NCBI RefSeq assembly: GCF_004101245.1
Contig: NZ_SCIN01000002.1
Coordinates: 248,001-312,000 of the forward strand
Direction of reading: 5' to 3'
Source: Sphingomonas sp. UV9
GTDB taxonomy: Bacteria; Pseudomonadota; Alphaproteobacteria; Sphingomonadales; Sphingomonadaceae
DNA: 64,000 nucleotides
Part shown: piece after piece, positions 1-8,116 of the stretch
Numbering within the stretch: position 1 is the first letter of the stretch
Layout: every line of letters begins with the position of its first letter
Notes under the pieces: model-generated
The model's database searches: none
What the model was told of the DNA's origin: nothing
The model's input: only the letters and a program-made list of their open reading frames with translations
Program-made: the position numbers and the translations under genes

Positions 1-234
1 GTAGCCCTCGCGCTGCTGTTCAATGGCTGGCGCCTGCTCAAGGGGCCCGCGCTCGGCGACCGGATCGTCGCGCTCGACACCATGGTCATCAACGCGATCG
101 CGCTCATCGTCCTGATCGGCATGATCGGCGGCACCGCGACCTATTTCGAGGTGGCGTTGCTGCTGGCGATGGTCGGATTTGTCAGCACGATCGCCTACTG
201 CAAATTCATTCTTCGCGGGGATATCGTCGAATGA
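1..234 (+). CDS. mnhF: Mrp/Pha-type cation:H+ antiporter subunit F, 5'-truncated by window edge
   Basis: This is the C-terminal 77 residues of a small membrane protein; the start lies upstream of the window. The frame is open from base 1 to a TGA that overlaps the ATG of the next gene. It has two hydrophobic segments flanking the DRIVALDTM stretch typical of MnhF/MrpF/PhaF, a subunit of the multi-subunit monovalent cation:proton antiporter in the inner membrane. The overlap with a subunit G homologue supports the family call. Whether the complex moves Na+ or K+ cannot be told from these two subunits. Confidence 0.85.
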   Translation, partial: VALALLFNGWRLLKGPALGDRIVALDTMVINAIALIVLIGMIGGTATYFEVALLLAMVGFVSTIAYCKFILRGDIVE

Positions 235-644
235 CCGTGTTCGTCGATATCGTCGTCTCCGCGCTGGTCCTTCTCGGTGCCGCATTCGTCCTGATCGGAA
301 GCTGGGGGCTGGTGCGCCTGCCGTCGACGATGGAGCGGCTGCACGGTCCGACCAAGGCGACCACGCTCGGCCTCGGCTCGCTCCTTGTCGCCTCGGTCGT
401 CTATTTCCACGCGCGGTTGGGGATCTGGACCGCACACGAACTGCTGATCTCGCTGTTCCTCTTCATCACCGCGCCGATCTCGGCGAACATGATCGCCAAG
501 GTCCACCTCCACCGCGTGCGGATCGGCGCGATCGAGGAACCCGACAGCATCGCAGGCCCCCCACCGCGTCCAGCGGGCGATGGCGACTGGGCAACGTTCG
601 AAGCACCGGAGCAGGATACGCCGGCCTCGACCGCCAACACCTGA
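231..644 (+). CDS. mnhG: Mrp/Pha-type cation:H+ antiporter subunit G
   Basis: This 137-residue protein has three predicted membrane segments and the MnhG/PhaG hallmark GLVRLPSTMERLHGPTKA near residues 24-41, followed by a TLGLGSLL helix. The start ATG overlaps the stop of subunit F (ATGA), so the two are translationally coupled. MnhG is the last gene of most mrp/pha operons, which fits the loss of coding density afterwards. The tail after about residue 100 is polar and probably cytoplasmic. Confidence 0.9.
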   Translation: MTVFVDIVVSALVLLGAAFVLIGSWGLVRLPSTMERLHGPTKATTLGLGSLLVASVVYFHARLGIWTAHELLISLFLFITAPISANMIAKVHLHRVRIGAIEEPDSIAGPPPRPAGDGDWATFEAPEQDTPASTANT

Positions 645-672
645 TCATTCGCAGCCGCTGTTAGCCCGATGA

Positions 673-903
673 CAGTTTGCAGGCAGTCAGCATAAGCTGT
701 GGCGCCTACAGCCGCTCGGTGTCTCAAAGGCCATCCGCTTTCGCTGGCCCGATGGGTTTGGATTTGACGAGTTCACAGTCGTCTACCCCGATCACGCCTT
801 GCTCGTCGCGATCGGGCTCGACCCGGCCGGCAAGTTTGTTGACCTCATCGGTCCTGACCCCAATAAGGTTCACGCTGAGCATTCATCGAAACTGGATCGT
901 TGA
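673..903 (+). pseudogene. possible gene remnant without a start codon
   Basis: One frame is open for 76 codons between a TGA at 670-672 and a TGA at 901-903. Its translation reads like real protein (for example the segments AIRFRWPDGFGFDEF and LLVAIGLDPAGKFVDLIGPD), unlike the other frames here, but there is no ATG or GTG with a ribosome binding site at its head. I do not recognise the family. It may be the tail of a decayed gene, or a short gene using an unusual start. Confidence 0.3.
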
Positions 904-1065
904 TCTGGAATTAGAAGGTGTCGATTGCGAACGACATGGACCACTGCTTTCTCGAATCAGGCCATGTTGTCGCCCCAAATAATGCGGAAATGGATGCGAC
1001 GCGATCGCCATCGGAAAACCCGATAATTGCGGTCTTGGCAGGAGATCGAGCCGTGCTTGTACGGA

Positions 1066-1413
1066 ATGCTCATGGTCATTGACGTGATCGCCGCGACCAT
1101 CGCTGTCTTTTTTTCAGCATCGGATGGTCAGACTACCGTCACACCGCGGATGGCTGAATTCGATCTTGAAAAGGTTCACCACAAAGAAGCAACGTGTGCA
1201 GACCGCAGCCCATCAGATGACATAATCGTGTGTGCTCCGAAGAACATGAATATCTGGATCTCTGACGCGGATAAGGCAAAATTTGTGACGAAGCCACTTC
1301 GCGGAGAGTTTACCGGGCCGCTCAATGCGGAAACAAAGCTCCATGTCATTCAAAGCAAAAATCCTGCGGTTGTATCACCGGCGGCGGCGGTATCGCTCAA
1401 GTGGCGCTTCTAG
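1066..1413 (+). CDS. small secreted hypothetical protein
   Basis: About 115 residues. The N-terminus is a signal-peptide-like hydrophobic stretch (MLMVIDVIAATIAVFFSASDG), so export to the periplasm is likely. The mature part holds two cysteines, in CADRSPSDD and IIVCAPK, which could form a disulfide; this arrangement recalls small secreted proteins of sphingomonads, but that is from memory and not a firm match. I start it at ATG 1066; an upstream in-frame TTG at 1027 and the ATG at 1072 are alternatives. Codon use is more AT-rich than in neighbouring genes. Function unknown. Confidence 0.55.
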   Translation: MLMVIDVIAATIAVFFSASDGQTTVTPRMAEFDLEKVHHKEATCADRSPSDDIIVCAPKNMNIWISDADKAKFVTKPLRGEFTGPLNAETKLHVIQSKNPAVVSPAAAVSLKWRF

Positions 1414-2979
1414 CGGTTTGCTCTCCCCCTAATTTACGTGAACGAAAGGCCGGTTTGAGTGTGCTGTGAAGAGGCCGTAAGTGCCCGCTTCTAGGTCGAC
1501 GCAGGTGTGCAATGGGGAGAGTACGCAAAGAATGCGAGAACCTTGAGCGACCTGAGCAGACCTTCAAAGGTCGGCTTATCAAGGCTGGCGGCTGAAACCT
1601 CAAGTGATCGCAAGAGGGCTGCGCCATCGGTTCTATGACCGTCGATCGGCGGACTGAAACGCACAAGGTCAAGGAGGTAAAACTTGTTCTCGTCAATTCC
1701 ACGTCGCGCTAACGCGCCGAACGCTTCATTTTGTTAATCGGGTCTCGAACACCGAGTTACCCAGCAATCGGGTCAGCGTCCTACGTAGAAGAATGCGATC
1801 GCGTCGGTGTGCATGAGGCAGGGAGGAGACGAAGCGCGCCAAGGTGACGCTGATGAACGGGTAGACCGGCCAAAGCCCGAAGCGAAGCAGCCGCTGCGAC
1901 CGTGCTGCCGCGCTTTGCCAGCAGGACGGCTGCAGCCATGAGTCTGGATAGTCGCTTTGCACGGCCTGCGCGCCGCCAACCACCGCGACCCGAGCCGCGG
2001 GCAGCCGCAATAAGTCCGCCGATGGTATCGATAAGCACGCTCTCCAGATCGATGTTGGGGGCGACTAATCGAGGCACCTCGTGCTGGATGGGCGGGGGAT
2101 GGCAAACGGTCACACCCGTTAACCTCACGGTCGTCACGGAATCGGCAACCATTCGATGTAGGTTCTCCACTATCGTGCGACTGCCATAGGGTGAACGTCC
2201 CCCGGTCCGGGCGACACGCAACGTCAGTCTCACGGTATTCCGCTGCTTCTGGCCCATATCATGGCAGCATCGACGGTGCGTTCTGGTGCACCACCGGTCG
2301 CTTGGGCGAAACCGCATACGCCAAGTCCATGCTGGATGTTCAAACACGCCAGACTGCTCGATCCCTGTCGCCACAGGCGTATTGCCACAGAGCAGGTCTG
2401 ATCAGCGCCTCGTTCCTATCGCCAAAGCCCATTGCTTCGCGCTGCGGTAGCAAAGCCACCATCTCCGCCTGCTCGGTCCGGCGTTGCTCGATAGGCTGGA
2501 TCACGTCGGCGGGTACCGGCGCAGGGCCAACGATCCGTTCCACGATCACGCGGGCAGATGCCGGGATGCAGAGTCGGTACGCGTTGCCGATCTGACGGGT
2601 CCTTGTGCCGGCTGCTGACAGGGTGCCAGAACCGGGCCTCGCACGAGCCCTTGGGAAAGCTGTCGCGGCGAACACAGTTACCCGAGATGCCGTACCGGCT
2701 GGTCTTGCCGCCGAGTATCTCCTGGAGCGAGCGCGCGGTCATGCCGCCGCTCGCTGGGCGACCAAGCCTAGCGGCGCGGTCCTTCGAGCAGTTCGACTGC
2801 TGGCGCACCCCATCAAGCAGCAGGTCCGCCGACTCCTGCGCACTCTCGGTGCGGCGCGATAGGTACGCGGCGCGGTTGTAGGTCGCCACGATGGGACGGC
2901 GCAAGACGACTGCCCGAGGAAAAGCGAGGCAAATCTGCCCCTTGCGAGACAGTATGGGACGGGTTGATATCGGAAAAAA
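1414..2979. other. 1.5-kb region without a convincing intact gene; decayed reading frames
   Basis: No frame here has an intact gene with a start, a ribosome binding site and a recognisable family. Protein-like segments do appear on the minus strand but change frame. One series runs about 2300-1740 (for example LVAPNIDLESVLIDTIGGL), another about 2890-2340 (for example IGNAYRLCIPASARVIVERI). These look like eroded genes rather than random shadow frames. The stretch abuts the 3' end of the tRNA-Ser gene, a classic integration site, so a decayed mobile element is possible. I see no intact integrase and no second copy of the tRNA 3' end. Confidence 0.4.
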
Positions 2980-3070
2980 TGGCGGAGCGGGTGGGATTCG
3001 AACCCACGATACGCTTTTGACGTATACTCACTTTCCAGGCGAGCGCCTTCGACCACTCGGCCACCGCTCC
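2980..3070 (-). tRNA. tRNA-Ser (anticodon GGA)
   Basis: On the minus strand the sequence has a GGAGCGG/CCGCTCC acceptor stem, a class II structure with a long variable arm, a D-loop containing GCCGAGTGGTC, the anticodon loop CTGGAAA (anticodon GGA, reading UCC/UCU serine codons), the T-arm GGGTTCGAATCCC, discriminator G and an encoded CCA. The length is 91 nt. A run of six T residues follows the CCA directly (2979-2974), consistent with a terminator. Confidence 0.97.
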
Positions 3071-3158
3071 GCATTGCTCTGGAAGGGGGTCTGCTAGTGC
3101 GGGTTTCGTGCGCGCGCAAGCGATTGCGTGTGGGGACGGGGTCGGGCAGTCTGGGGCC

Positions 3159-4016
3159 ATGATGAATTTGCTGATCGCCGCCGCGTTTGCGCAGGCCGTT
3201 CCCGCCGCCGTGACGCTGCCGTCCGATCCAGTGCCGGCCGACTGGATGGCGGTGCCGGATGACGAAATCCTCGTGTTCACGCTCGCCAATGGGCACCGCG
3301 TCACGGTCCGGCTCGCGCCGCGCTATGCGCCGGTGCATGTCGCCAACATCCGGAAGCTGGCGGCGGCGCAGTGGTGGGATCAGGGGACCAGCGTGTACCG
3401 CTTGCAGGACAATTATGTCGCGCAGTGGGGCGATGCGACCGAGAAGAAGCCGCTCGCGGCGGGTGTCGTCGCCAACCCTCCGGCGGAGTATTCGCATGCC
3501 GGGCCGACCACCGTCGCACGGCTGTCGCGGCGCGATCCCTATGCCGAATGGGCAGGATATAGTCGCGACGGGTGGCCTCTCGCAGGCAATGGCGCGACCG
3601 AGTGGCTGCCGCATTGCTATGGCATGGTCGGCGTTGCGCGCGACCTGGCACCGAGTACCGGGAGCGGGGCCGAACTCTACACCGTGATCGGCCACTCGCC
3701 GCGTGCGCTCGATCGCAACATCGCGGTGGTCGGGCGCGTGATCGACGGGATCGAGTGGTTGTCGTCGTTGCCGCGCGGGACCGGTGATCTCGGCTTTTAC
3801 ACAACCGAGGGCGAGCGAAGCCCAATCGTGTCGGCGCGCTTGGCCAGCGCGCTACCGGCGGCCGAGCGACCGCATTTCCAGTATCGCGCGACCGACAATC
3901 CGCGGTTCGTCGCGTGGATCGCGTCGCGCGAGAACCGGTCGGGGCCGTTCTTCACGGTGCCGGCGGGCGGCGCGGACATCTGTGCCGCGCTGCCGCCGGT
4001 CCGCCAGACGCCCTAG
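3159..4016 (+). CDS. periplasmic cyclophilin-type peptidyl-prolyl isomerase
   Basis: About 285 residues. The chosen start MMNLLIAAAFAQAVPA gives a short signal peptide; longer upstream frame is probably not translated. The central region carries cyclophilin-like sequence, including TLANGHRVTVRLAPRYAPVH followed by the NIRKLAAAQWWDQGTSVYRL segment, where small cyclophilins have NFLAL...YDG..FHR. The C-terminal part (TVIGHSPRALDRNIAVVGRV) matches the family's end strand. It probably catalyses proline isomerisation of envelope proteins. It is longer and more divergent than E. coli PpiA, so activity is inferred. Confidence 0.8.
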   Translation: MMNLLIAAAFAQAVPAAVTLPSDPVPADWMAVPDDEILVFTLANGHRVTVRLAPRYAPVHVANIRKLAAAQWWDQGTSVYRLQDNYVAQWGDATEKKPLAAGVVANPPAEYSHAGPTTVARLSRRDPYAEWAGYSRDGWPLAGNGATEWLPHCYGMVGVARDLAPSTGSGAELYTVIGHSPRALDRNIAVVGRVIDGIEWLSSLPRGTGDLGFYTTEGERSPIVSARLASALPAAERPHFQYRATDNPRFVAWIASRENRSGPFFTVPAGGADICAALPPVRQTP

Positions 4017-4867
4017 CTTACGACCGGCGGTTTGCCGAAGAGGCCCGCATTATAGTCGTCGATGGCGCGCACGATCTCCTCGCGGGTGTTCATGACGAAG
4101 GGTCCGTGCGAGACGACGGGTTCGCCGATCGGGTCGGCGTGGCCGTATAGGATCGTCGCGGGCGCCGTGGTGGTGACGGCAATCGTATCACCGGCGGTGT
4201 CGAACGTCGCGAGGTGGTGCGGTTTGATCGCGGTCGCGCCGACCGATGGGGTGCCGGCGACGACGTAGAAGAAGACCGCGCGATTGCTTGGCGCCGGCAG
4301 CTCGACCTGAGCGCTGGCCTCGAGTTCGACGGTCATCATCGACACGCCGGTCAGCGAGGCGATCGGACCGTGCTGACCCGCGAACGCGCCGGAGATCAGG
4401 TTGACGGCGCCGCCCTCGATTGGGATCGCCGGAATGTCTTCGCGCTGGAGGCCGGTATAGGCAGGCTTGGTCATCTTCAAGCGACCGGGCAGGTTGACCC
4501 AGAGTTGCAGGATCTCGAGCGGGCCGCCGTCGCGCTTGAACGACGCGGGCGAGATTTCGGCGTGGATCAGGCCCGAGCCCGCGGTCATCCACTGGATGCC
4601 GCCCGCGCGGATGACGCTTTCGTGGCCGCCGCTGTCGAGATGCGCCATTTCGCCCTTCAGGATGAAGCTGACCGTCTCGAAGCCGCGATGCGGATGCGGG
4701 CCGAACGGGAGGCCGCTGTTGCCAGGGCGATAGGTCTGCGGGCCGTGATGGTTGAGGAACAGGAACGGGTCGACCTGCGGCAGGCTCGGCCCCGGCAGGG
4801 GACGGCGGGTGACGAGATCGGCGATGTCGTCGCGCTGGGCGGGATATTGGTGGAGGACCTGCCGCAT
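4013..4867 (-). CDS. pirin family protein
   Basis: About 284 residues, a bicupin. The N-terminal cupin shows the pirin signature FGPHPHRGFETVSFILKGEM with the metal-binding histidines, followed by GIQWMTAGSGLIHAE. The start is set at MRQVLHQ, one base after the upstream stop, suggesting coupled translation; the longer open frame extends into the neighbour and is not needed. Bacterial pirins are metal-binding proteins, some with quercetinase activity. It is the last gene of a run with an NADPH-FMN reductase and a DODA-type dioxygenase, suggesting a role in aromatic or quinone stress. The substrate is unknown. Confidence 0.88.
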   Translation of the reverse strand: MRQVLHQYPAQRDDIADLVTRRPLPGPSLPQVDPFLFLNHHGPQTYRPGNSGLPFGPHPHRGFETVSFILKGEMAHLDSGGHESVIRAGGIQWMTAGSGLIHAEISPASFKRDGGPLEILQLWVNLPGRLKMTKPAYTGLQREDIPAIPIEGGAVNLISGAFAGQHGPIASLTGVSMMTVELEASAQVELPAPSNRAVFFYVVAGTPSVGATAIKPHHLATFDTAGDTIAVTTTAPATILYGHADPIGEPVVSHGPFVMNTREEIVRAIDDYNAGLFGKPPVVS

Positions 4868-4868
4868 C

Positions 4869-5441
4869 TTACGACGCCTCGCGGTCGGCGGTAGTGGGCC
4901 GGGCGATGTCGGCAAGCAGATCGTCGACGCCGGCTTGCAGGAAATCGAGCGTGCGCTGGTCGATCAGGCGGCCGTCGGCAATCTTTTCGTGAACCGCACC
5001 GACGACGGCCTGGGGGCGCAGGACGACGCGGGCGCCGATCGAGGCGAGCGTCTCGTTCAGTTGGGCGTGCGCGCGAGCACCGCCGACTGCGCCGGGTGAG
5101 GAGGTGAGCGTGAAGACCGGCTTGCCCGTCAGCGTCGCCTTGCCGTGCGGACGCGAGGCCCAGTCGAGCGCGTTCTTCAGGACGCCGGACGTGCCGTGGT
5201 TATATTCGGGGGAGGCGATGACGATGCCGTCGGCGGCGCCGATCGCCGCGCGCAGGTCTGCGACTGCGGCGGGGGGCGTGTCGGTGTCCGCATCCTGATC
5301 GTAGAGCGGGATTTCGTTCAGCGGGAAGATCTCGAGCGTGACCTTGTCGGCTACCGCTTCGGCCAACGTGGCGAGGATCGCGGTGTTGTAGGAGCCGCGG
5401 CGCAGGCTGCCGGAGATGGCGAGGAGGACGGGAGAGGACAT
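4869..5441 (-). CDS. NADPH-dependent FMN reductase
   Basis: This 190-residue flavodoxin-fold protein begins with the FMN phosphate-binding loop SGSLRRGSYN (residues 10-19). It contains the family motif SPEYNHGTSGVLKNALDWAS, as in ChrR/YieF and azoreductase-type reductases. It probably reduces quinones, azo compounds or metals using NAD(P)H. It lies 9 bp downstream of the dioxygenase gene and 1 bp upstream of the pirin gene, so the three form one operon. It differs from the ArsH subgroup in lacking that family's long N-terminus. Confidence 0.9.
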   Translation of the reverse strand: MSSPVLLAISGSLRRGSYNTAILATLAEAVADKVTLEIFPLNEIPLYDQDADTDTPPAAVADLRAAIGAADGIVIASPEYNHGTSGVLKNALDWASRPHGKATLTGKPVFTLTSSPGAVGGARAHAQLNETLASIGARVVLRPQAVVGAVHEKIADGRLIDQRTLDFLQAGVDDLLADIARPTTADREAS

Positions 5442-5450
5442 CGGTTTTCC

Positions 5451-6245
5451 TTAGGTGAAGCGGTAGCCGGAGATCGCGGTTTGCAGGACGCGCTCGCTAT
5501 AGATTTGCGTGCCGGGTTGGTCGGACGCGCCGGCCGCGACCATCAGCGGGAGGAGGTGTTCCTCGCGCGGGTGCGACAGGCGACCGGCGGGGGCGTCAGC
5601 CCAGTTGGCGAGCGCCGTCTCGCGCGCTTCCGGCTTGGCTTCGACGGCGGTGGTGAGCCACTGGTCGAACGCTTCCGAGGGCGTGGTGAAGCGCGGGTCG
5701 CCGTAGCCGCGCATGTTGTGGAAGCTCATGCCCGAGCCGAGGATCAACACGCCTTTGTCGCGCAACGGCGCGAGGGCGTGGCCGGCGGCGGCGTGGAGCG
5801 CGGGGTCGAGATCGCGGTCGACCGACATTTCGACGACCGGGATATCGGCGTCGGGGAAGGCGACCTTCATCGGGATGAAGACGCCGTGGTCGAGGCCGCG
5901 TGCCGGGTTGACGGTGGCGGTCATGCCGGCGGCGCGGATCAGGTTGGCGGCGCGAGCGGCCAGCGCCGGGTCGCCGGGGGCGTCGTAGCGCAGGTCGTAG
6001 GTATGCTGCGGGAACCCGCCATAGTCGTACATCAGCGGCGGGGTGGCGGCGCCGGTGAACGCGAAGCCGCGCGTCTCCCAGTGGCCGGAGACGACCAGAA
6101 TCGCTTTTGGTTTGGCGGGGAGCGAGGCGGGGATGGCGCGGAGGAAGGCCGCCATGCCGGTCCAGGTACCGGCAGGGTCGTCCATGAAGAAACAGGGGCC
6201 GCCACCGTGCGGGATGAAGAGCGTTGGCTGGCGGGGGTTGGTCAT
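5451..6245 (-). CDS. DODA-type (LigB-like) extradiol ring-cleavage dioxygenase
   Basis: 264 residues, close to the 260-270 usual for the YgiD/4,5-DOPA dioxygenase family. The expected metal-site histidines are visible in order: FIPHGGGP (near residue 13), VSGHWE (near 54), GLDHGVFIP and LSHPREEHLLPL. It is likely a non-heme metal dioxygenase opening catechol-like substrates, in the cytoplasm. It heads the operon with the FMN reductase and pirin genes. The natural substrate is not indicated by the sequence. Confidence 0.9.
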   Translation of the reverse strand: MTNPRQPTLFIPHGGGPCFFMDDPAGTWTGMAAFLRAIPASLPAKPKAILVVSGHWETRGFAFTGAATPPLMYDYGGFPQHTYDLRYDAPGDPALAARAANLIRAAGMTATVNPARGLDHGVFIPMKVAFPDADIPVVEMSVDRDLDPALHAAAGHALAPLRDKGVLILGSGMSFHNMRGYGDPRFTTPSEAFDQWLTTAVEAKPEARETALANWADAPAGRLSHPREEHLLPLMVAAGASDQPGTQIYSERVLQTAISGYRFT

Positions 6246-6400
6246 GGATTGAACCTAGGCAGCAGGGGCGGCGTTCGGAAGGGCGGGAATGGCAACGCTG
6301 CGTTGCGAGGCGGGACGCGATGGGGGGGGCAGTGTCTCCACCGAGGTTGGGGGCGTTTGGGCAAGCATCGCCACTGGGGATCGAGGGCGATCGTTACCGT

Positions 6401-6437
6401 TCCCCAATTGGGCCCGGGCCTTCGCCGGGGTGGTGGG
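6401..6437. repeat. half-copy of the CCAATTGGG palindromic repeat
   Basis: This intergenic stretch between the dioxygenase and radical-SAM genes contains CAATTGGGCCCGGGCCTTCG followed by CCGGGGTGGTGG. It matches one arm of the large palindrome at 51715-51821. Only one arm is visible here. The rest of the 238-bp gap (6246-6483) shows no gene. Confidence 0.6.
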
Positions 6438-6483
6438 TAGCTGGTTCCCCGGTAGTGGAATTGTATGCGTAGCGCCTCCGGTC

Positions 6484-7545
6484 TCACGTCCAGTAGAGGA
6501 TCCGGGATTGAGGAAGGTGGGCGGCGATCTCGGTTTGGAAGAAAGCACGGAGGTCGCGCATCGTGTCGGCGTCGTAGACGTATTTGACCGACCCGAACTT
6601 GGTGCGCTTTTCGGTGCGGTTGGCCATGCTGAGGTCGAGCGACGAGCCAGGGTACCAGGTTTCGAGCACCGCCTTCGACCCCGGCGTATAGCGGTGGGTG
6701 ATCAACTCGATCGTAACGTCGGCGACGTCGGCGAGCACCCGGCCCGCCTCCGCCAGCAATTCGCCATACGCCTCGCGCCAGCCTTCGGCCGCGATGATCG
6801 GGGCGATCGTCAGGCCGATCTTGTAGCCAGCGTCCGCCATCCTGCGCAGCGCCAGCAGGCGGGCGGCGACGGGACTCGTGCCGCCCTCGAAGCGCGCATA
6901 GGCGGCGGGGTTGATCGAGGCGCGCATGCGCGTGCGGCCGCGGTGGTCGAGCGCCAGCAGCGGTTCCACGGCGTCGAACTTGGTGGTGAAGCGCAGTTGC
7001 ACGTCCGCCTCCCACGCGCCGAAATGCGCGATCAGCGCGGAGAGCGATTCGGTGACGTGCTCGATGCCGAGCGGATCGGTGTAGCAGGACGCTTCGAACG
7101 TGGTGCCTTCGTGCGCGCGGGCGGTCGAGCGCGAGGTGACGGCGCCCTGCCCGAGATGCGCGGGGAGTTCGGCGAGGATCTCGGGCAGGTTCGCATAGAC
7201 GCGCGTGATCGGCGGGCCCTTCAACGAGCCGGCAAGGTAACAATAGCCGCAATGCGCGGGGCAACCTTCGGCGAGGTCGATTCGCCAGTCGGCGCTGGGG
7301 GCGATCGGCTGGAGCTTTCGTTTGGACGGTGGCGCGACGACCAGCGCGAGCGTGGCCTTGGCCTCGGCATAGGCGCGCCGGGAATCGTCGGGGAGGTCGA
7401 GCTTGAGGCGGTCGCCCGGGAGCGTCGTGACGGGGACGCCTAGCGCGGCGGCCCGCGCTGCGATCGATGTGCCGTGATCCCACGTCAGCGCGGATGGGGT
7501 CGCGAGCAGGCGGCGGGGCTGCCAGAAGGGTTTGGGCGCTGGCAT
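6484..7545 (-). CDS. radical SAM protein of the spore photoproduct lyase-like family
   Basis: 353 residues. The radical-SAM cysteine cluster appears as GCPAHCGYCYLAG (CxxxCxxC, around residue 95), binding the [4Fe-4S] cluster that cleaves S-adenosylmethionine. The downstream segment FEASCYTDPLGIEHVTESLS and the C-terminal YTPGSKAVLETWYPGSSLDL fit SplB-like proteins found in non-spore-formers. Proteobacterial members have no established substrate; DNA photoproduct repair is only an inference from the family name. It follows regA by 37 bp on the same strand and could be cotranscribed. Confidence 0.82.
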   Translation of the reverse strand: MPAPKPFWQPRRLLATPSALTWDHGTSIAARAAALGVPVTTLPGDRLKLDLPDDSRRAYAEAKATLALVVAPPSKRKLQPIAPSADWRIDLAEGCPAHCGYCYLAGSLKGPPITRVYANLPEILAELPAHLGQGAVTSRSTARAHEGTTFEASCYTDPLGIEHVTESLSALIAHFGAWEADVQLRFTTKFDAVEPLLALDHRGRTRMRASINPAAYARFEGGTSPVAARLLALRRMADAGYKIGLTIAPIIAAEGWREAYGELLAEAGRVLADVADVTIELITHRYTPGSKAVLETWYPGSSLDLSMANRTEKRTKFGSVKYVYDADTMRDLRAFFQTEIAAHLPQSRILYWT

Positions 7546-7582
7546 CGGAGGGACAACGCAGGCCCTGCGCGATGCGTTGCGA

Positions 7583-8116
7583 TTATTTTACCGGGCGTTT
7601 CTCGAGTTTTCGCGCGAGCGTGCGGCGGTGCATGCCGAGGCGGCGCGCGGTCTCGGAGATGTTGAAGTCGGTTTCCGCCAACGTCGTGTGGATCCGCTCC
7701 CATTCGAGCGTCTTGATCGAGGTCGGGCGTTCCGACAATTCGGTGTCGACCACGCCTTCGGTGCGGTCGAAGGCGGCTTCGATGTCGTCGGTGTTCGAGG
7801 GTTTGACGAGGTAGTGCGAGGCGCCGAGCTTGATCGCCTCGACCGCGGTGGCGATGCTGGCGAAGCCCGTGAGGACGACGACGATGATGTCGGGATCGTG
7901 CGCGTGGAGCGTCTGGACGCAGACGAGGCCCGACGCGCCGCCGAGCTTGAGGTCGACGACCGCATAGCGCGGCGTGCGCTCCGCCAGTTGCGCGACGAGT
8001 TCCTCATGGCTGGCGGCCTGCATCACCTCGTAGCCGCGGCGTTCGAACGAACGGCGGAGCGTTCGGGCGAAGGTTTCGTCGTCCTCGATGATGGCGAGTA
8101 GTTTGGCGTCCGTCAT
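7583..8116 (-). CDS. regA: RegA/PrrA/ActR-family redox response regulator
   Basis: 177 residues. The receiver domain (about 1-120) has the acidic pair EDD at 11-13, the phospho-acceptor Asp55 in VVDLKLGG and the conserved Lys in YLVKPSN. The C-terminal Fis-type helix-turn-helix (NISETARRLGMHRRTLARKL) is the most conserved part of RegA/PrrA/ActR. These regulators activate respiratory, photosynthetic and CO2/N2-fixation genes under low oxygen. It is coupled (ATGA) to the sensor kinase and sits in the quinol oxidase gene block, so control of cyo is likely. Confidence 0.93.
   Translation of the reverse strand: MTDAKLLAIIEDDETFARTLRRSFERRGYEVMQAASHEELVAQLAERTPRYAVVDLKLGGASGLVCVQTLHAHDPDIIVVVLTGFASIATAVEAIKLGASHYLVKPSNTDDIEAAFDRTEGVVDTELSERPTSIKTLEWERIHTTLAETDFNISETARRLGMHRRTLARKLEKRPVK

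Noticed and set aside
1781..2374. A 197-codon minus-strand frame.
   Set aside because: Parts look protein-like, but the best reading changes frame near 2010 and there is no credible start; recorded as decayed sequence.
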